A stretch of 64,000 nucleotides of DNA from positions 1 through 64,000 of the forward strand of contig NZ_JPGL01000062.1 in NCBI RefSeq assembly GCF_000732615.1, in the 5' to 3' direction. The translations under genes and the position numbers were made by a program. Within the stretch, counting starts at the first letter, position 1. The number at the start of each line of letters is the position of its first letter. Source of the stretch: Burkholderia paludis (GTDB taxonomy: Bacteria > Pseudomonadota > Gammaproteobacteria > Burkholderiales > Burkholderiaceae). The notes beneath the pieces are model-generated. The model saw only the letters and a list, made by a program, of their open reading frames with translations, had not been told where the DNA came from and ran no database searches. Below are positions 33,781 to 41,866 of the stretch, piece by piece.

Positions 33781-34191
33781 GCGGATTCTCCAGGAGCGGG
33801 CGGTGGAAAGGCGCGGCAGCGGCCTTGCGGGCCGGGCGCCGTCGCGGCGCGAACGCATGCGGGCGACGCGCTCGGAGACGCAGCGTAGTCGGCCAAATTC
33901 GGCCGCCATAGCCGGAGTGACAGCGGCGCCACACGGACATTTACCGACCCGCATAAAGAAAACACCGAGGCCGCGCGCGCGGGCCGCCGCGCAGCGCGCG
34001 TGCGGCGGGGCACGCGTGCATCATGCGGCGCATCTATAAGCCATATAGACCGCATTGCATCGACGTCCGAAATTGTCGTTCCTAGACTCGGCCCGTTTTT
34101 CGATCGGCAGCGCTGGCCCCTTGCGGCGAGCGTGCATCACATCATGCGGCGCGATGCCGACCGGCGCCGGCACTTCTACGGGACGACGAAG
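33781..34191. promoter_or_regulatory. Divergent promoter region between MFS and porin genes
   Basis: A 411-bp spacer without a supported gene. CTATA-N5-TATAG (34034-34048) is an inverted repeat lying about 145 bp before the porin start, and the segment 34020-34090 is the least GC-rich part. Either could hold the porin promoter or an operator. No strong -35/-10 pair was fixed. Confidence 0.35.
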
Positions 34192-35310
34192 ATGAACCAA
34201 CCGAACGGGCGGGCCGACCGGCTTGCCGTACCGCTTGCCGCGCTGCTCGCCTGCATCGCGCTGCCGGCCGCCGCGCAGTCGAGCGTGACGCTCTACGGCC
34301 GCATCGACACCGCGATCGAATACGCGAACGCCGGGCCGAACCACGTGGTGCGCATGGGCAGCGGCGACCTGTGGGCGTCGCAGTGGGGGCTGAAGGGCGT
34401 CGAGGATCTCGGCGGCGGTTACGCGACGATCTTCAAGCTCGAGGACGGCTTCAACGCGGGCAGCGGTGCGCTGTCGAACAGCAGCGCGCTGTTCGGCCGC
34501 GAAGCGTGGGTCGGCATCACGGGGCCGTTCGGCGGCGTGCAGTTCGGCGAGCTCTACACGATCCTGCATACGACGCTCGTGACCTACAGCCTGCCCGGCC
34601 TCGGGGCGGGGCTCGCGTGGGGCAACGCGACCGACAACTTCGTCGGGCCCGCGTTCCTGCGCGTGCGCAACGCGATGCGCTACACGTCGCCGCGCTATGC
34701 GGGCTTCATGCTGCGCGCGATGGCCGCGCGCGGCACCAACGGCGCAGCCGGACAGCCCGCGACGCTCGGCGACACCTATGGCGCGGGCGTCAATTACGTG
34801 CGCGGCGGCCTGTCGGTCGACGTCGACTACATGCAGCAGAAGTTCAGCCCGGTGGCGGCCGCCGCGCTCGGCGACACGAGCCCGGCCGCGAACGGCAACT
34901 ACACGCTCGGCGCGATTTCGTACGACTTCGACGTCGTGAAGGTCGCCGCGCTGTACATGCGCCATCGCGGCGGCCCCGACGTCGCGACCGCGATCGACAG
35001 CCAGAGCGCGTATCCGCACAGCGACATCATGGAACTGAGCGCGACGGTGCCGATCGGGCGCGCGTCGCTGCTGTTGAGCGTCGGCCATTACCGGAAGGTC
35101 GCGGACAGCCAGGGCGACGCCGATTCGTACGGCATCCGTTTCGACTATCCGCTGTCGAAGCGCACGGTGCTGTACACGGGCGCCGCGATGGTGCGCAATG
35201 GCGCGCATGCGAGCTTCGTCGTCAACGGCGCGGCCGGCGGCGGTGTCGCGGTCGCCAGGCCGGGTGCGACCGCGAGCTCGATCGTCGCGGGCATCCTCAC
35301 GTCGTTCTGA
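34192..35310 (+). CDS. Outer-membrane porin (Burkholderia Gram-negative porin family)
   Basis: A 372-residue porin. Residues 1-30 are a signal peptide ending LPAAAQ, and the mature protein starts SSVTLYGRIDTAIEYANAG. The 16-strand barrel pattern includes SQWGLKGVEDLGGGYATIFK, EAWVGITGPFGGVQFGELY and late strands SYGIRFDYPLSKRTVLYTGA. The C-terminal residue is Phe (GILTSF), as needed for outer-membrane insertion. Divergent from the MFS gene, it probably forms the outer-membrane route for the substrate of the locus. Confidence 0.92.
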   Translation: MNQPNGRADRLAVPLAALLACIALPAAAQSSVTLYGRIDTAIEYANAGPNHVVRMGSGDLWASQWGLKGVEDLGGGYATIFKLEDGFNAGSGALSNSSALFGREAWVGITGPFGGVQFGELYTILHTTLVTYSLPGLGAGLAWGNATDNFVGPAFLRVRNAMRYTSPRYAGFMLRAMAARGTNGAAGQPATLGDTYGAGVNYVRGGLSVDVDYMQQKFSPVAAAALGDTSPAANGNYTLGAISYDFDVVKVAALYMRHRGGPDVATAIDSQSAYPHSDIMELSATVPIGRASLLLSVGHYRKVADSQGDADSYGIRFDYPLSKRTVLYTGAAMVRNGAHASFVVNGAAGGGVAVARPGATASSIVAGILTSF

Positions 35311-35322
35311 GCAGGTCGGCGC

Positions 35323-35352
35323 GCCCGCTTGCGCCGCTACGCGCAGGCGGGC
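35323..35352. terminator. Hairpin between convergent porin and LysR genes
   Basis: GCCCGCTTGCGC (35323-35334) pairs with GCGCAGGCGGGC (35341-35352) with one G-U type position and a 6-nt loop. It lies 12 bp after the porin stop and overlaps the last codons of the convergent LysR gene. There is no T-tract, so this is a structure-only call. Confidence 0.4.
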
Positions 35353-36374
35353 GGCTGCGGCGCGAGCCATGCGTCGAACGGCGCCTGCTCGCCGATATGG
35401 AACAGCTCCAGCAGCAGCGCGCGCAGCCAGCGATGGCCGGGGTCCGCATCGAAGCGCCGGTGCCAGTACGCATTGACGGTCCATTCGCCGGCGCCCGCGA
35501 TCTCGTACAGCACGCACGGCTGCCGCGCGGCGAACGTGATCGCGATCGTCTCCGGCAGGATCAGCGCGTAGTCGCCGTCCTGCAGCAGCGCCGGCACCAC
35601 CATGAAATCGGGCAGCGCCGCGCGCACGCGCGGCATCAGTGCATGTCGTTCGAGCAGCTGCATCGACTGCGGATGCGACGTGACCGCGACGAAGCGCAGC
35701 CCATCGGGCGCCGCGCCGTCGAGCACGAAATCGCCGGGCAACCCGATGCGCTGCGCGGTGCGGCGCGGCATCAGCAGCACGCAGCGCTCGTGCAGCAGCG
35801 CGGTGCGCTGGAAGTGACTCGACGCGTCGGCGAATTGTCCGAGCGCGAAGTCGATGCGCCCCGATTCGAGTGCGACGTTGAGCTGGCATTCGTCGACGTG
35901 CAGCGTCTCGATCACCGCGCCCGGCGCACGCCGGTCGAACGCGGCGAGCAGCGTCGGCAGGAATGCACTCGCCGCGAAATCGCTCATGTGCAGCCGGAAC
36001 ACGCGCTGCGTGCTGTCGGGCGTGAAGCGCGACCCTTCGTCGAGCACGTCCTGCAGGATCGCGAGCGCCTTGTCGACCGAGATCGCGAGCCGCTGCGCGC
36101 GCGGCGTCGGCTCGACGCCCGTGCCGGTGCGTACGAACAGCGCATCGCGGAACATCAGCCGCAGCCGGCCGAGCGCATGGCTGACCGACGGCTGCGTGAC
36201 GCCGAGCCGCAGCGCCGCGCGGCCCACGTGCCGTTCCTCGTAGACCGCGCGAAACGTCTTCAGCAAGTTGAGATCGAGATCCTGCACGCGCAGGCCGTCG
36301 GGCGAGTCGGCCTCGTGCGCTGAAGGGTCGGGGCGGGCCGGCGTCGCCGGGCGGCCGGTTGCGGCGTGCGTCAT
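35337..36374 (-). CDS. LysR-family regulator, coupled to an AraC gene
   Basis: A 345-residue LysR protein with a 35-residue unstructured N-terminal extension before the HTH (LNLLKTFRAVYEERHVGRAA, TQPSVSHALGRLRLMFRDAL). The effector domain has FRLHMSDFAASAFLPTLLAA and IDFALGQFADASSH. It starts inside the stop of the upstream AraC gene (ATGA overlap, 36371-36374), an unusual two-regulator operon. The neighbouring divergent opine-dehydrogenase/hydroxyacyl-CoA-dehydrogenase genes are the obvious targets. Confidence 0.88.
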   Translation of the reverse strand: MTHAATGRPATPARPDPSAHEADSPDGLRVQDLDLNLLKTFRAVYEERHVGRAALRLGVTQPSVSHALGRLRLMFRDALFVRTGTGVEPTPRAQRLAISVDKALAILQDVLDEGSRFTPDSTQRVFRLHMSDFAASAFLPTLLAAFDRRAPGAVIETLHVDECQLNVALESGRIDFALGQFADASSHFQRTALLHERCVLLMPRRTAQRIGLPGDFVLDGAAPDGLRFVAVTSHPQSMQLLERHALMPRVRAALPDFMVVPALLQDGDYALILPETIAITFAARQPCVLYEIAGAGEWTVNAYWHRRFDADPGHRWLRALLLELFHIGEQAPFDAWLAPQPPACA

Positions 36375-37345
36375 CGTGTCTGTCTCGCGGTAACGGAGGG
36401 CGCATGGCCGTAACGCCGTGCATACGCCTTCGCGAAATGGCCGAAGCCATGGATGCCGTGCGCGATCAGCACGTCGGTCACGCTGCGCGCGTCGCCGCGT
36501 TGCAGCGCCGCGTGCACGGCCGCAAGCCGGCGCTCGCGCACGTATGCGGCCGGCGTGGTGTGCAGGAACGCGCGGAACGCATGCTGCAGCGTGCGGGGGG
36601 CGACGCCCGCGACGTCCGCGAGCGCGGCGAGCGAGAGCGGTTCGCCGAGATGCGCATCGACGTGGACGCACGCGCGGCGGACGTGCGCCGGCAACGGCGG
36701 CGTGCCGCGCGCGAGCGCGCCGCTGTGCGAGTGCGGCAGGTGCATGAGCAGCAGCGCCATCAGCCACGCGGTGAGGTCGGCGCCGAATCCCGGCGAGTTC
36801 GTGCCGATGCCCGGCTGCGCGCCGAGCCGGCACAAGTATTCGAAGGTCGGCAGCACGAGCGCGGCACCCGTGCCTGCGCCGCCGGCCGCGAGATCGAACT
36901 GCAGCGGCTGCGTGAGCGTCGCTTGCAGGAGGTCCTGCAGCTTGCGTTCGAGCGCGCCGCGTTCGAGGCGCAGCACGAGGTTGCGGCACTCGGGGCTCGT
37001 GCGCAGGCGGCTCGCGAGCGCGGGCGACGATACCGTCAGCTCGCCGGGGCCGGCGCGCGCCACGACATCGCCGGCCTGCAGTTCGCACGTGCCGGCGAGC
37101 GTCAACCTGAACAGGAAGTGATCGGCGTCGTCGCCGAAATCGATGCGCGTTTCGCGACCGTAGCAGAGTTCGAGCAGCGCGCCGCGATGCAGCGGCACCT
37201 CGTACAGTTCCGCATGAAACGGATCGCGGCCGGACGCGGCCATCCGGTGCGGCCCGAGCCGGTGCGCGACCGCGCGTTCGACTTCGTCTGGCGCCTGCAG
37301 CGTGCCGAGCCGGTTCGGCGCATGGCGGGAAAGGGCGATGTCCAT
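36371..37345 (-). CDS. AraC-family regulator
   Basis: A 324-residue regulator. The N-terminal AraC_binding_2-like domain contains ELCYGRETRIDFGDDADHFL and LTLAGTCELQAGD. The C-terminal HTH pair is LAALADVAGVAPRTLQHAFR and DVLIAHGIHGFGHFAKAYAR. It is the first gene of the AraC-LysR operon and is divergent from the opine-dehydrogenase-like gene across 155 bp, and so probably controls it. The inducer is unknown. Confidence 0.9.
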   Translation of the reverse strand: MDIALSRHAPNRLGTLQAPDEVERAVAHRLGPHRMAASGRDPFHAELYEVPLHRGALLELCYGRETRIDFGDDADHFLFRLTLAGTCELQAGDVVARAGPGELTVSSPALASRLRTSPECRNLVLRLERGALERKLQDLLQATLTQPLQFDLAAGGAGTGAALVLPTFEYLCRLGAQPGIGTNSPGFGADLTAWLMALLLMHLPHSHSGALARGTPPLPAHVRRACVHVDAHLGEPLSLAALADVAGVAPRTLQHAFRAFLHTTPAAYVRERRLAAVHAALQRGDARSVTDVLIAHGIHGFGHFAKAYARRYGHAPSVTARQTR

Positions 37346-37500
37346 TCACAGACCTCGTGGCGGATGCGGATGCGAGGGCGGGGCGGCGAGCGCGTCGCGC
37401 CGATTGCGTTGCGCGAACGGGCGTGTCGTTGCGCGTTTTGAAGCGACGCGCCGGGGAGGGCCGCGTAGTCTCGGAAACAACCAATCACCGGGAGAAAGCG

Positions 37501-38607
37501 ATGAAGGTATGTGTTCTGGGCGGCGGCCACGGCTGCCATGCGGCGGCCATCGACATGCTCGAGAAGGGCCACGACGTGACGTGGTGGCGGCGCGACCGCG
37601 AGCCGCACGCGCGGCTGCGCGAGCTCGGCGTGCTGAACGTGACCGACTATCGCGGCAAGCGGACCGTGCCGCTCGGCAGTGCGCCCGGCGCGATCCGCCT
37701 GACCGACGATCTCGTGGCCGCGCTGCATGGCGCGCAGCTCGTCGTGGTGCCGTTGCCGTCCACGTCGCACGATGCGCTCGCCGCGCAGGTCGCGCCGTTG
37801 CTGGCGGACGGCCAGGTCGTATTCCTGCCGCCCGGCACGTTCGGAAGCTTCGTGTTCGCGCGTGCGGCGGCCGACGCCGGCAACCGTTCGCGCATCGCCT
37901 TCGCCGAAACCGGCACGCTGCCGTATCTCGTGCGCAAGCACGGCGACAACGATGTCGTGATCAGCGCCTATGCGACGCGCTTGCCGACCGGCGTGTTTCC
38001 GGCGAATGCGGCCGGCTGGGCGTTCGACGTGCTGCGCGCGGGCTATCCGTCGGTCGAGCCGGTCGAGGATGCGTTGTCCGGCGCGCTGATGAACGCGGGC
38101 CCCGTGATTCATCCGCCGCTGATCCTGATGAACGCCGGGCCGCTCGAACACTTCGACGCGTGGGACATCCACAACGAAGGCACGCAGCCGTCGATCCGCC
38201 GCGTGACGAATGCGCTCGACGCCGAGCGCATCGCGGTGCGCGAAGCGCTCGGTTATCGTGCGCCGCATTTCCCGCTCGCGGATCACTACGCGAGCGAAGG
38301 CGACGAGTGGATGTACGGGCGCGGCGCACACGGCAAGCTGACCGATAGCGGCGACTGGCGCGAGAAGATCGATCTGCGCACGCATCGCTACATGCTCGAG
38401 GACACCCGGCTCGGGCTGTCGTTCGTCGTGTCGTGCGGGCGCTGGGCCGGCGCGCCCACGCCCGTCGCGCAAGGGCTGCTGAGCATCGCGAGCGCGGTCG
38501 CGGAGCGCGACCTGTATGCGGAGGGCCGCACGCTGGAGCGGCTCGGGCTTGCCGGACTGTCGAAGGACGCGATGCGCACGCTGCTCGACACGGGGGGCGC
38601 GGCATGA
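37501..38607 (+). CDS. NAD/NADP octopine/nopaline-dehydrogenase-family protein
   Basis: A 368-residue oxidoreductase. The N-terminal Rossmann motif reads VCVLGGGHGCHAAAIDMLEK. The C-terminal octopine/nopaline dehydrogenase domain includes the probable catalytic His in MNAGPVIHPPLILMNAGPLE and DAWDIHNEGTQPSIRRVTNA. These enzymes reduce or oxidise imino-acid conjugates (opines). A Shine-Dalgarno GGGAGAA precedes the ATG. The next gene overlaps by 4 bp (ATGA), so the pair is co-translated. Opine catabolism or a related secondary-amine dehydrogenase function is plausible but unproved. Confidence 0.85.
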   Translation: MKVCVLGGGHGCHAAAIDMLEKGHDVTWWRRDREPHARLRELGVLNVTDYRGKRTVPLGSAPGAIRLTDDLVAALHGAQLVVVPLPSTSHDALAAQVAPLLADGQVVFLPPGTFGSFVFARAAADAGNRSRIAFAETGTLPYLVRKHGDNDVVISAYATRLPTGVFPANAAGWAFDVLRAGYPSVEPVEDALSGALMNAGPVIHPPLILMNAGPLEHFDAWDIHNEGTQPSIRRVTNALDAERIAVREALGYRAPHFPLADHYASEGDEWMYGRGAHGKLTDSGDWREKIDLRTHRYMLEDTRLGLSFVVSCGRWAGAPTPVAQGLLSIASAVAERDLYAEGRTLERLGLAGLSKDAMRTLLDTGGAA

Positions 38608-39614
38608 AGGCGGCCGCCGATGTGACGCGCATCCACGTGCTCGGCGCGGGACGCATGGGGCAGGGGATCGCACTCGTGTTCGCGTTCGCCGGCCTCGACG
38701 TGACGCTGATCGACTTCAAGCGGCGCGATGCGGCCGGCCGGCAGGCATTCGAGGCGCGCACGCGCGACGAGATGTTGCGACCGCTGCACGCGCAGGTCGC
38801 GCTCGGCCGTATCGACGCCGTGCAGGCCGATACGGTCGTTGCGCGCATCGCGCTCGTCTCGCACGACGGCGCGGCGGAAGCGGTGCGCTGCGCCGATATC
38901 GTGTTCGAGGCGTTGCCCGAAGTGCTGGACGCGAAAGCCGGCGCGCTGCGCTGGCTCGGCGAACACGTCGATGCCGGTGCCACGATCGCATCGACCACGT
39001 CGACCTTCGTCGTCACCGGGTTGCAGCGCCATGTCGCGCACCCCGAGCGGATGCTGAACGCGCACTGGCTGAATCCCGCGCTGCTGATGCCGCTCGTCGA
39101 GATCAGCCGCAGCGATGCGACGGACCCGTCCGTCGTCGACGCACTCGCCGCGCTGCTCGGGCGCGTCGGCAAGAAGCCGGTGATCTGCGGGCCGGCGCCC
39201 GGCTATATCGTGCCGCGCATCCAGGCGCTCGCGATGAACGAAGCCGCGCGGATGGTCGAGGAGGGCGTCGCAAGCGCCGAGGACATCGACACGGCGATCC
39301 GCACCGGCTTCGGGCCGCGCTTCGCGGTGCTCGGGCTGCTCGAATTCATCGACTGGGGCGGCTGCGACATCCTGTACTACGCGTCGCAGTACCTGGCCGG
39401 CGAGATCGGCCCGCGCTTCGCACCGGCCGCGAGCGTCGTGCGCAACATGGAGGCCGGGCGCGACGGCGTACGCACGGGCGTCGGCTTCCACGACTATGTG
39501 GATGTCGACGTACCCGCGTACATGCGGCAGCGGCTCGGCGAATTCGCGCGGCTGCTCGATCATCTCGGGCTGGCCCCGGCGTTCGACGGCGCACGGCAGG
39601 ACGCCGGACGCTGA
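38604..39614 (+). CDS. 3-hydroxyacyl-CoA dehydrogenase family protein
   Basis: A 336-residue enzyme. The NAD site is HVLGAGRMGQGIALVFAFAG. Catalytic-type residues lie in FEALPEVLDAKAGALRWLGE, STTSTFVVTGLQ and NAHWLNPALLMPLVEISRSD, where the usual HFFNP motif is HWLNP. The C-terminal helical domain has GPAPGYIVPRIQALAMNEAA. It resembles 3-hydroxybutyryl-CoA or carnitine-type dehydrogenases. It is coupled to the opine-dehydrogenase-like gene by an ATGA overlap and converges with a transporter gene 11 bp away. Confidence 0.88.
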   Translation: MKAAADVTRIHVLGAGRMGQGIALVFAFAGLDVTLIDFKRRDAAGRQAFEARTRDEMLRPLHAQVALGRIDAVQADTVVARIALVSHDGAAEAVRCADIVFEALPEVLDAKAGALRWLGEHVDAGATIASTTSTFVVTGLQRHVAHPERMLNAHWLNPALLMPLVEISRSDATDPSVVDALAALLGRVGKKPVICGPAPGYIVPRIQALAMNEAARMVEEGVASAEDIDTAIRTGFGPRFAVLGLLEFIDWGGCDILYYASQYLAGEIGPRFAPAASVVRNMEAGRDGVRTGVGFHDYVDVDVPAYMRQRLGEFARLLDHLGLAPAFDGARQDAGR

Positions 39615-39625
39615 ACGTTGCGCGG

Positions 39626-40963
39626 TCATGCCGGGTCGCCGCGCGCACCGTCGGCCTGCGTGATGCGCGTCTCGCGCATCACGCACAGGGTCGCGACGGT
39701 CACGAGGCCGAGCGCGACGAGGAACAGCGACACGGGCCATGACGCGTGATAGCGCGCGAGCAGCGCGGTCGCGATCAGCGGCGACATCCCGCCCGCGAAG
39801 ATCGACGCCACTTCATGCCCGAGCGCGACGCCCGAGTAGCGCACCTCGGTGCTGAACAGCTCGCCGACGAGCGCGGGCAGCGTGCCGATCATCGCGCCGT
39901 GGCTCACGGCCGTGCCCACCGTCAGCGCGAGCCAGACGAGCGGCGTCGCGCGCGTGTCGAGCAGCCAGAAGAACGGGAACGCGCACGCGACGAGGCTCAG
40001 TGCGCCGATCAGGTACACGGGTTTGCGGCCGATCCGGTCGGACAGCCGGCCCCACGCGAGCATCGCGCCCATTTCGACGATCATCGCGATCATCACGCCG
40101 GTCAGCATCACGCCGTTCGGGATGCCCACGTATTTGCCGTAGACCAGCGAGAACGCGAGAAAGATGTACGCGCCGCCGTTCTCGGCCACGCGCAGCCCCA
40201 TCGCGAGCAGGATTTCCTTCGGGTGGCGGCGGATGCAGTCGACGATCGGCAGATGCGTGTGCGCGCCGCGTTTGCCGGCCTGCTCGAAATCGCGGCTTTC
40301 CGGCAGGTGGCGGCGGATATAGATGCCGATCGCGAAGATCGCGATGCTCGCGAGGAACGGCAGCCGCCAGCCCCACGCGCGGAACATGTCGTCCGGCAGC
40401 GCCTGCGCGGCGAGGAACGCGGCCGACGACAGCACGAAGCCGCCGCCCACGCCGAGCTGGCTCCATGCCGCGTAGTAGCCGCGCTGCGCGGGCGGCGCAT
40501 TCTCGCTGATCATCAGCACGCCGCCGCCCCATTCGCCGCCGGACGCGATGCCTTGCAGCAGGCGCAGCGCGACGAGCGCCGCCGGCGCCCACAGGCCGAC
40601 CTGCGCATAGGTCGGCAGCAGGCCGATCGCGAACGTCGACGCGCCCATGATCAGCAGCGTCCAGACGAGCGACGCCTTGCGCCCGTAGCGATCGCCGACG
40701 TGACCGAACACGATCCCGCCGAGCGGGCGCGCGACGAAGCCGAGCGCGAACGCCGCGAACGCGGCGAGGCTGCCGGCGAGCGGCGAGGCGCCGGGCGGGA
40801 AGAACACATGGCCGAACACGAGCGCGGCGGCGGTGCCGTACACGAAAAAGTCGTACCACTCCATCGCGTTGCCGGCGACGGAGGCGATGACGATCCGGCG
40901 CAGCTGCCGGTCGGCGAGCGGCTGGGCGGCGCTCGGGGATTGCACGGTGTCGGTCGGGTACAT
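39626..40963 (-). CDS. MHS-family MFS transporter
   Basis: A 445-residue, 12-helix transporter of the proline/betaine/alpha-ketoglutarate symporter group: AGNAMEWYDFFVYGTAAALV, ARPLGGIVFGHVGDRYGRKA and RLSDRIGRKPVYLIGALSLV. Its closest relative in the window is the MFS at 25289-26623. Convergent with the dehydrogenase pair and near their regulators, it is a candidate importer for the same, unidentified, substrate. Confidence 0.88.
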   Translation of the reverse strand: MYPTDTVQSPSAAQPLADRQLRRIVIASVAGNAMEWYDFFVYGTAAALVFGHVFFPPGASPLAGSLAAFAAFALGFVARPLGGIVFGHVGDRYGRKASLVWTLLIMGASTFAIGLLPTYAQVGLWAPAALVALRLLQGIASGGEWGGGVLMISENAPPAQRGYYAAWSQLGVGGGFVLSSAAFLAAQALPDDMFRAWGWRLPFLASIAIFAIGIYIRRHLPESRDFEQAGKRGAHTHLPIVDCIRRHPKEILLAMGLRVAENGGAYIFLAFSLVYGKYVGIPNGVMLTGVMIAMIVEMGAMLAWGRLSDRIGRKPVYLIGALSLVACAFPFFWLLDTRATPLVWLALTVGTAVSHGAMIGTLPALVGELFSTEVRYSGVALGHEVASIFAGGMSPLIATALLARYHASWPVSLFLVALGLVTVATLCVMRETRITQADGARGDPA

Positions 40964-41276
40964 GGCGGACTCTGAAGGGGAGGCGGGTGCGTGCCGTCTT
41001 TTGCGGCACTGCAGGCCCCAGTGTTGTCGGCGCCGTGCCCCCGGTCAAATCCGCAGAAAAAGGGGCGTGTCATCACTCCCGCAAATGATGGTCGGCGCGC
41101 GGCGCTCGAACGCGGCGATGCGCTGAGCATGGTGGCGCGCGCGGTCGCGGAGAAACTGCGGTGACGCGGCGGCGACCGGGGCGGGGAACGCGATGACGGT
41201 CGGCTCGCCGTTCGGGCGGCCGACACACGGCATCGGGCATCGGGCATCGCGTGCGCCCGCGCCGTCCTGCTTCCGC
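40964..41276. other. Intergenic stretch without a recognisable gene
   Basis: A 313-bp region between two minus-strand genes. A minus-strand frame crosses it but lacks a ribosome-binding site and any family resemblance. Three copies of CATCGGG/CATCGCG occur in tandem near 41231-41250. The promoter of the MHS transporter should lie close to 40964-41040. Confidence 0.35.
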
Positions 41277-41609
41277 CTACGCGAGACTGTCGGGCGCCAG
41301 CCGCAGCACGTTGGCGGGCGCGGCCCTGAATGTCGGGCCATGCGCATCGTTCGCGATCATGTGGGGCGTCACGTCGTGAGCGGCCAGCGCTTGCTCGGAC
41401 GCCCAGCGCTCGATCAGCACGAAGCCGTGTTCGTCGCCGACGACGGGGTGCAGGTCGTACTGAAGACACCCGGGTTCGGCCCGGACGACGGGCGCCAGCC
41501 GTTCGAATGCGGCAATCTGCTCGTGACGTTTCCCGGGAAGGGTTTGAATCGAGATGACGAGCAGCACCTCGTGTTCGTTGCTCCGGCTTGGACGATCGAC
41601 TTCGTTCAT
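41277..41609 (-). CDS. Antibiotic-biosynthesis-monooxygenase-fold (ABM/YgiN-like) protein
   Basis: A 110-residue single ABM domain: LVISIQTLPGKRHEQIAAFE, VVRAEPGCLQYDLHPVVGDE and FVLIERWASEQALAAHDVTP. The fold covers quinol monooxygenases (YgiN) and heme-handling proteins. AGGAG precedes the ATG at 41609. Upstream on the same strand lie a hairpin, a 28-codon frame and a promoter, so expression may be controlled by premature termination. Confidence 0.85.
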   Translation of the reverse strand: MNEVDRPSRSNEHEVLLVISIQTLPGKRHEQIAAFERLAPVVRAEPGCLQYDLHPVVGDEHGFVLIERWASEQALAAHDVTPHMIANDAHGPTFRAAPANVLRLAPDSLA

Positions 41610-41668
41610 GGCGACTCCTGGCTGACGTGTGTGATGCCGGCGATGGAGCGGGGCGCCGTAAACGCAAA

Positions 41669-41695
41669 GAGCCCCGTCGCTTGCCGGCGGGGCTC
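41669..41695 (-). terminator. Terminator/attenuator hairpin upstream of the ABM gene
   Basis: GAGCCCCG (41695-41688 on the minus strand) and CGGGGCTC (41676-41669) form an 8-bp perfect stem with an 11-nt loop, followed by TTTGCGTTT. It comes 22 nt after the stop of the 28-codon frame and 59 nt before the ABM start. This is the layout of a transcription attenuator or of a small RNA's terminator. Confidence 0.6.
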
Positions 41696-41717
41696 CTGGT
41701 GCATGCAACTGCGACGA

Positions 41718-41804
41718 TTACCGCGCGCGCACTCCGGACGACCCGCCGTTGGCGATGGTCGTCGTTGTGGTGATGCGTGCGAAGGGAACCGGATTGAGCT
41801 GCAT
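41718..41804 (-). CDS. Putative Thr/Ile-rich leader peptide (28 residues) or small-RNA body
   Basis: The frame starts MQLNPVPFAR and continues with ITTTTTI (codons ATC ACC ACA ACG ACG ACC ATC), then ANGGSSGVRAR. The run of five Thr flanked by Ile recalls leader peptides of threonine attenuators, and a hairpin follows the stop. No Shine-Dalgarno is present. The promoter upstream would start the transcript at or next to the ATG, so translation would have to be leaderless. The downstream gene is not a threonine biosynthesis gene. A non-coding RNA of about 140 nt is the main alternative. Confidence 0.45.
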   Translation of the reverse strand: MQLNPVPFARITTTTTIANGGSSGVRAR

Positions 41805-41811
41805 AAATTCA

Positions 41812-41840
41812 AGATAACCTGATCGGCCCGGGCGCGTCAA
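41812..41840 (-). promoter_or_regulatory. Strong sigma-70-like promoter for the leader/sRNA unit
   Basis: On the minus strand TTGACG (41840-41835) and TTATCT (41817-41812) are separated by exactly 17 bp. The predicted start falls at about 41806-41804, on the ATG of the 28-codon frame. It lies directly after the stop of the upstream acetyltransferase gene, so the unit has its own promoter. Confidence 0.65.
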
Positions 41841-41866
41841 CGGCGCCGGCTTTCCGAGCCGGGGTG

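Noticed and set aside
41231-41250. Short CATCGGG triplication
   Set aside because: Three short, imperfect copies in non-coding DNA; too small to assign a role.
41045-41347. 100-codon minus-strand frame downstream of the ABM gene
   Set aside because: Overlaps the end of the ABM gene in another frame, lacks a Shine-Dalgarno sequence and has Arg/Pro-rich composition.
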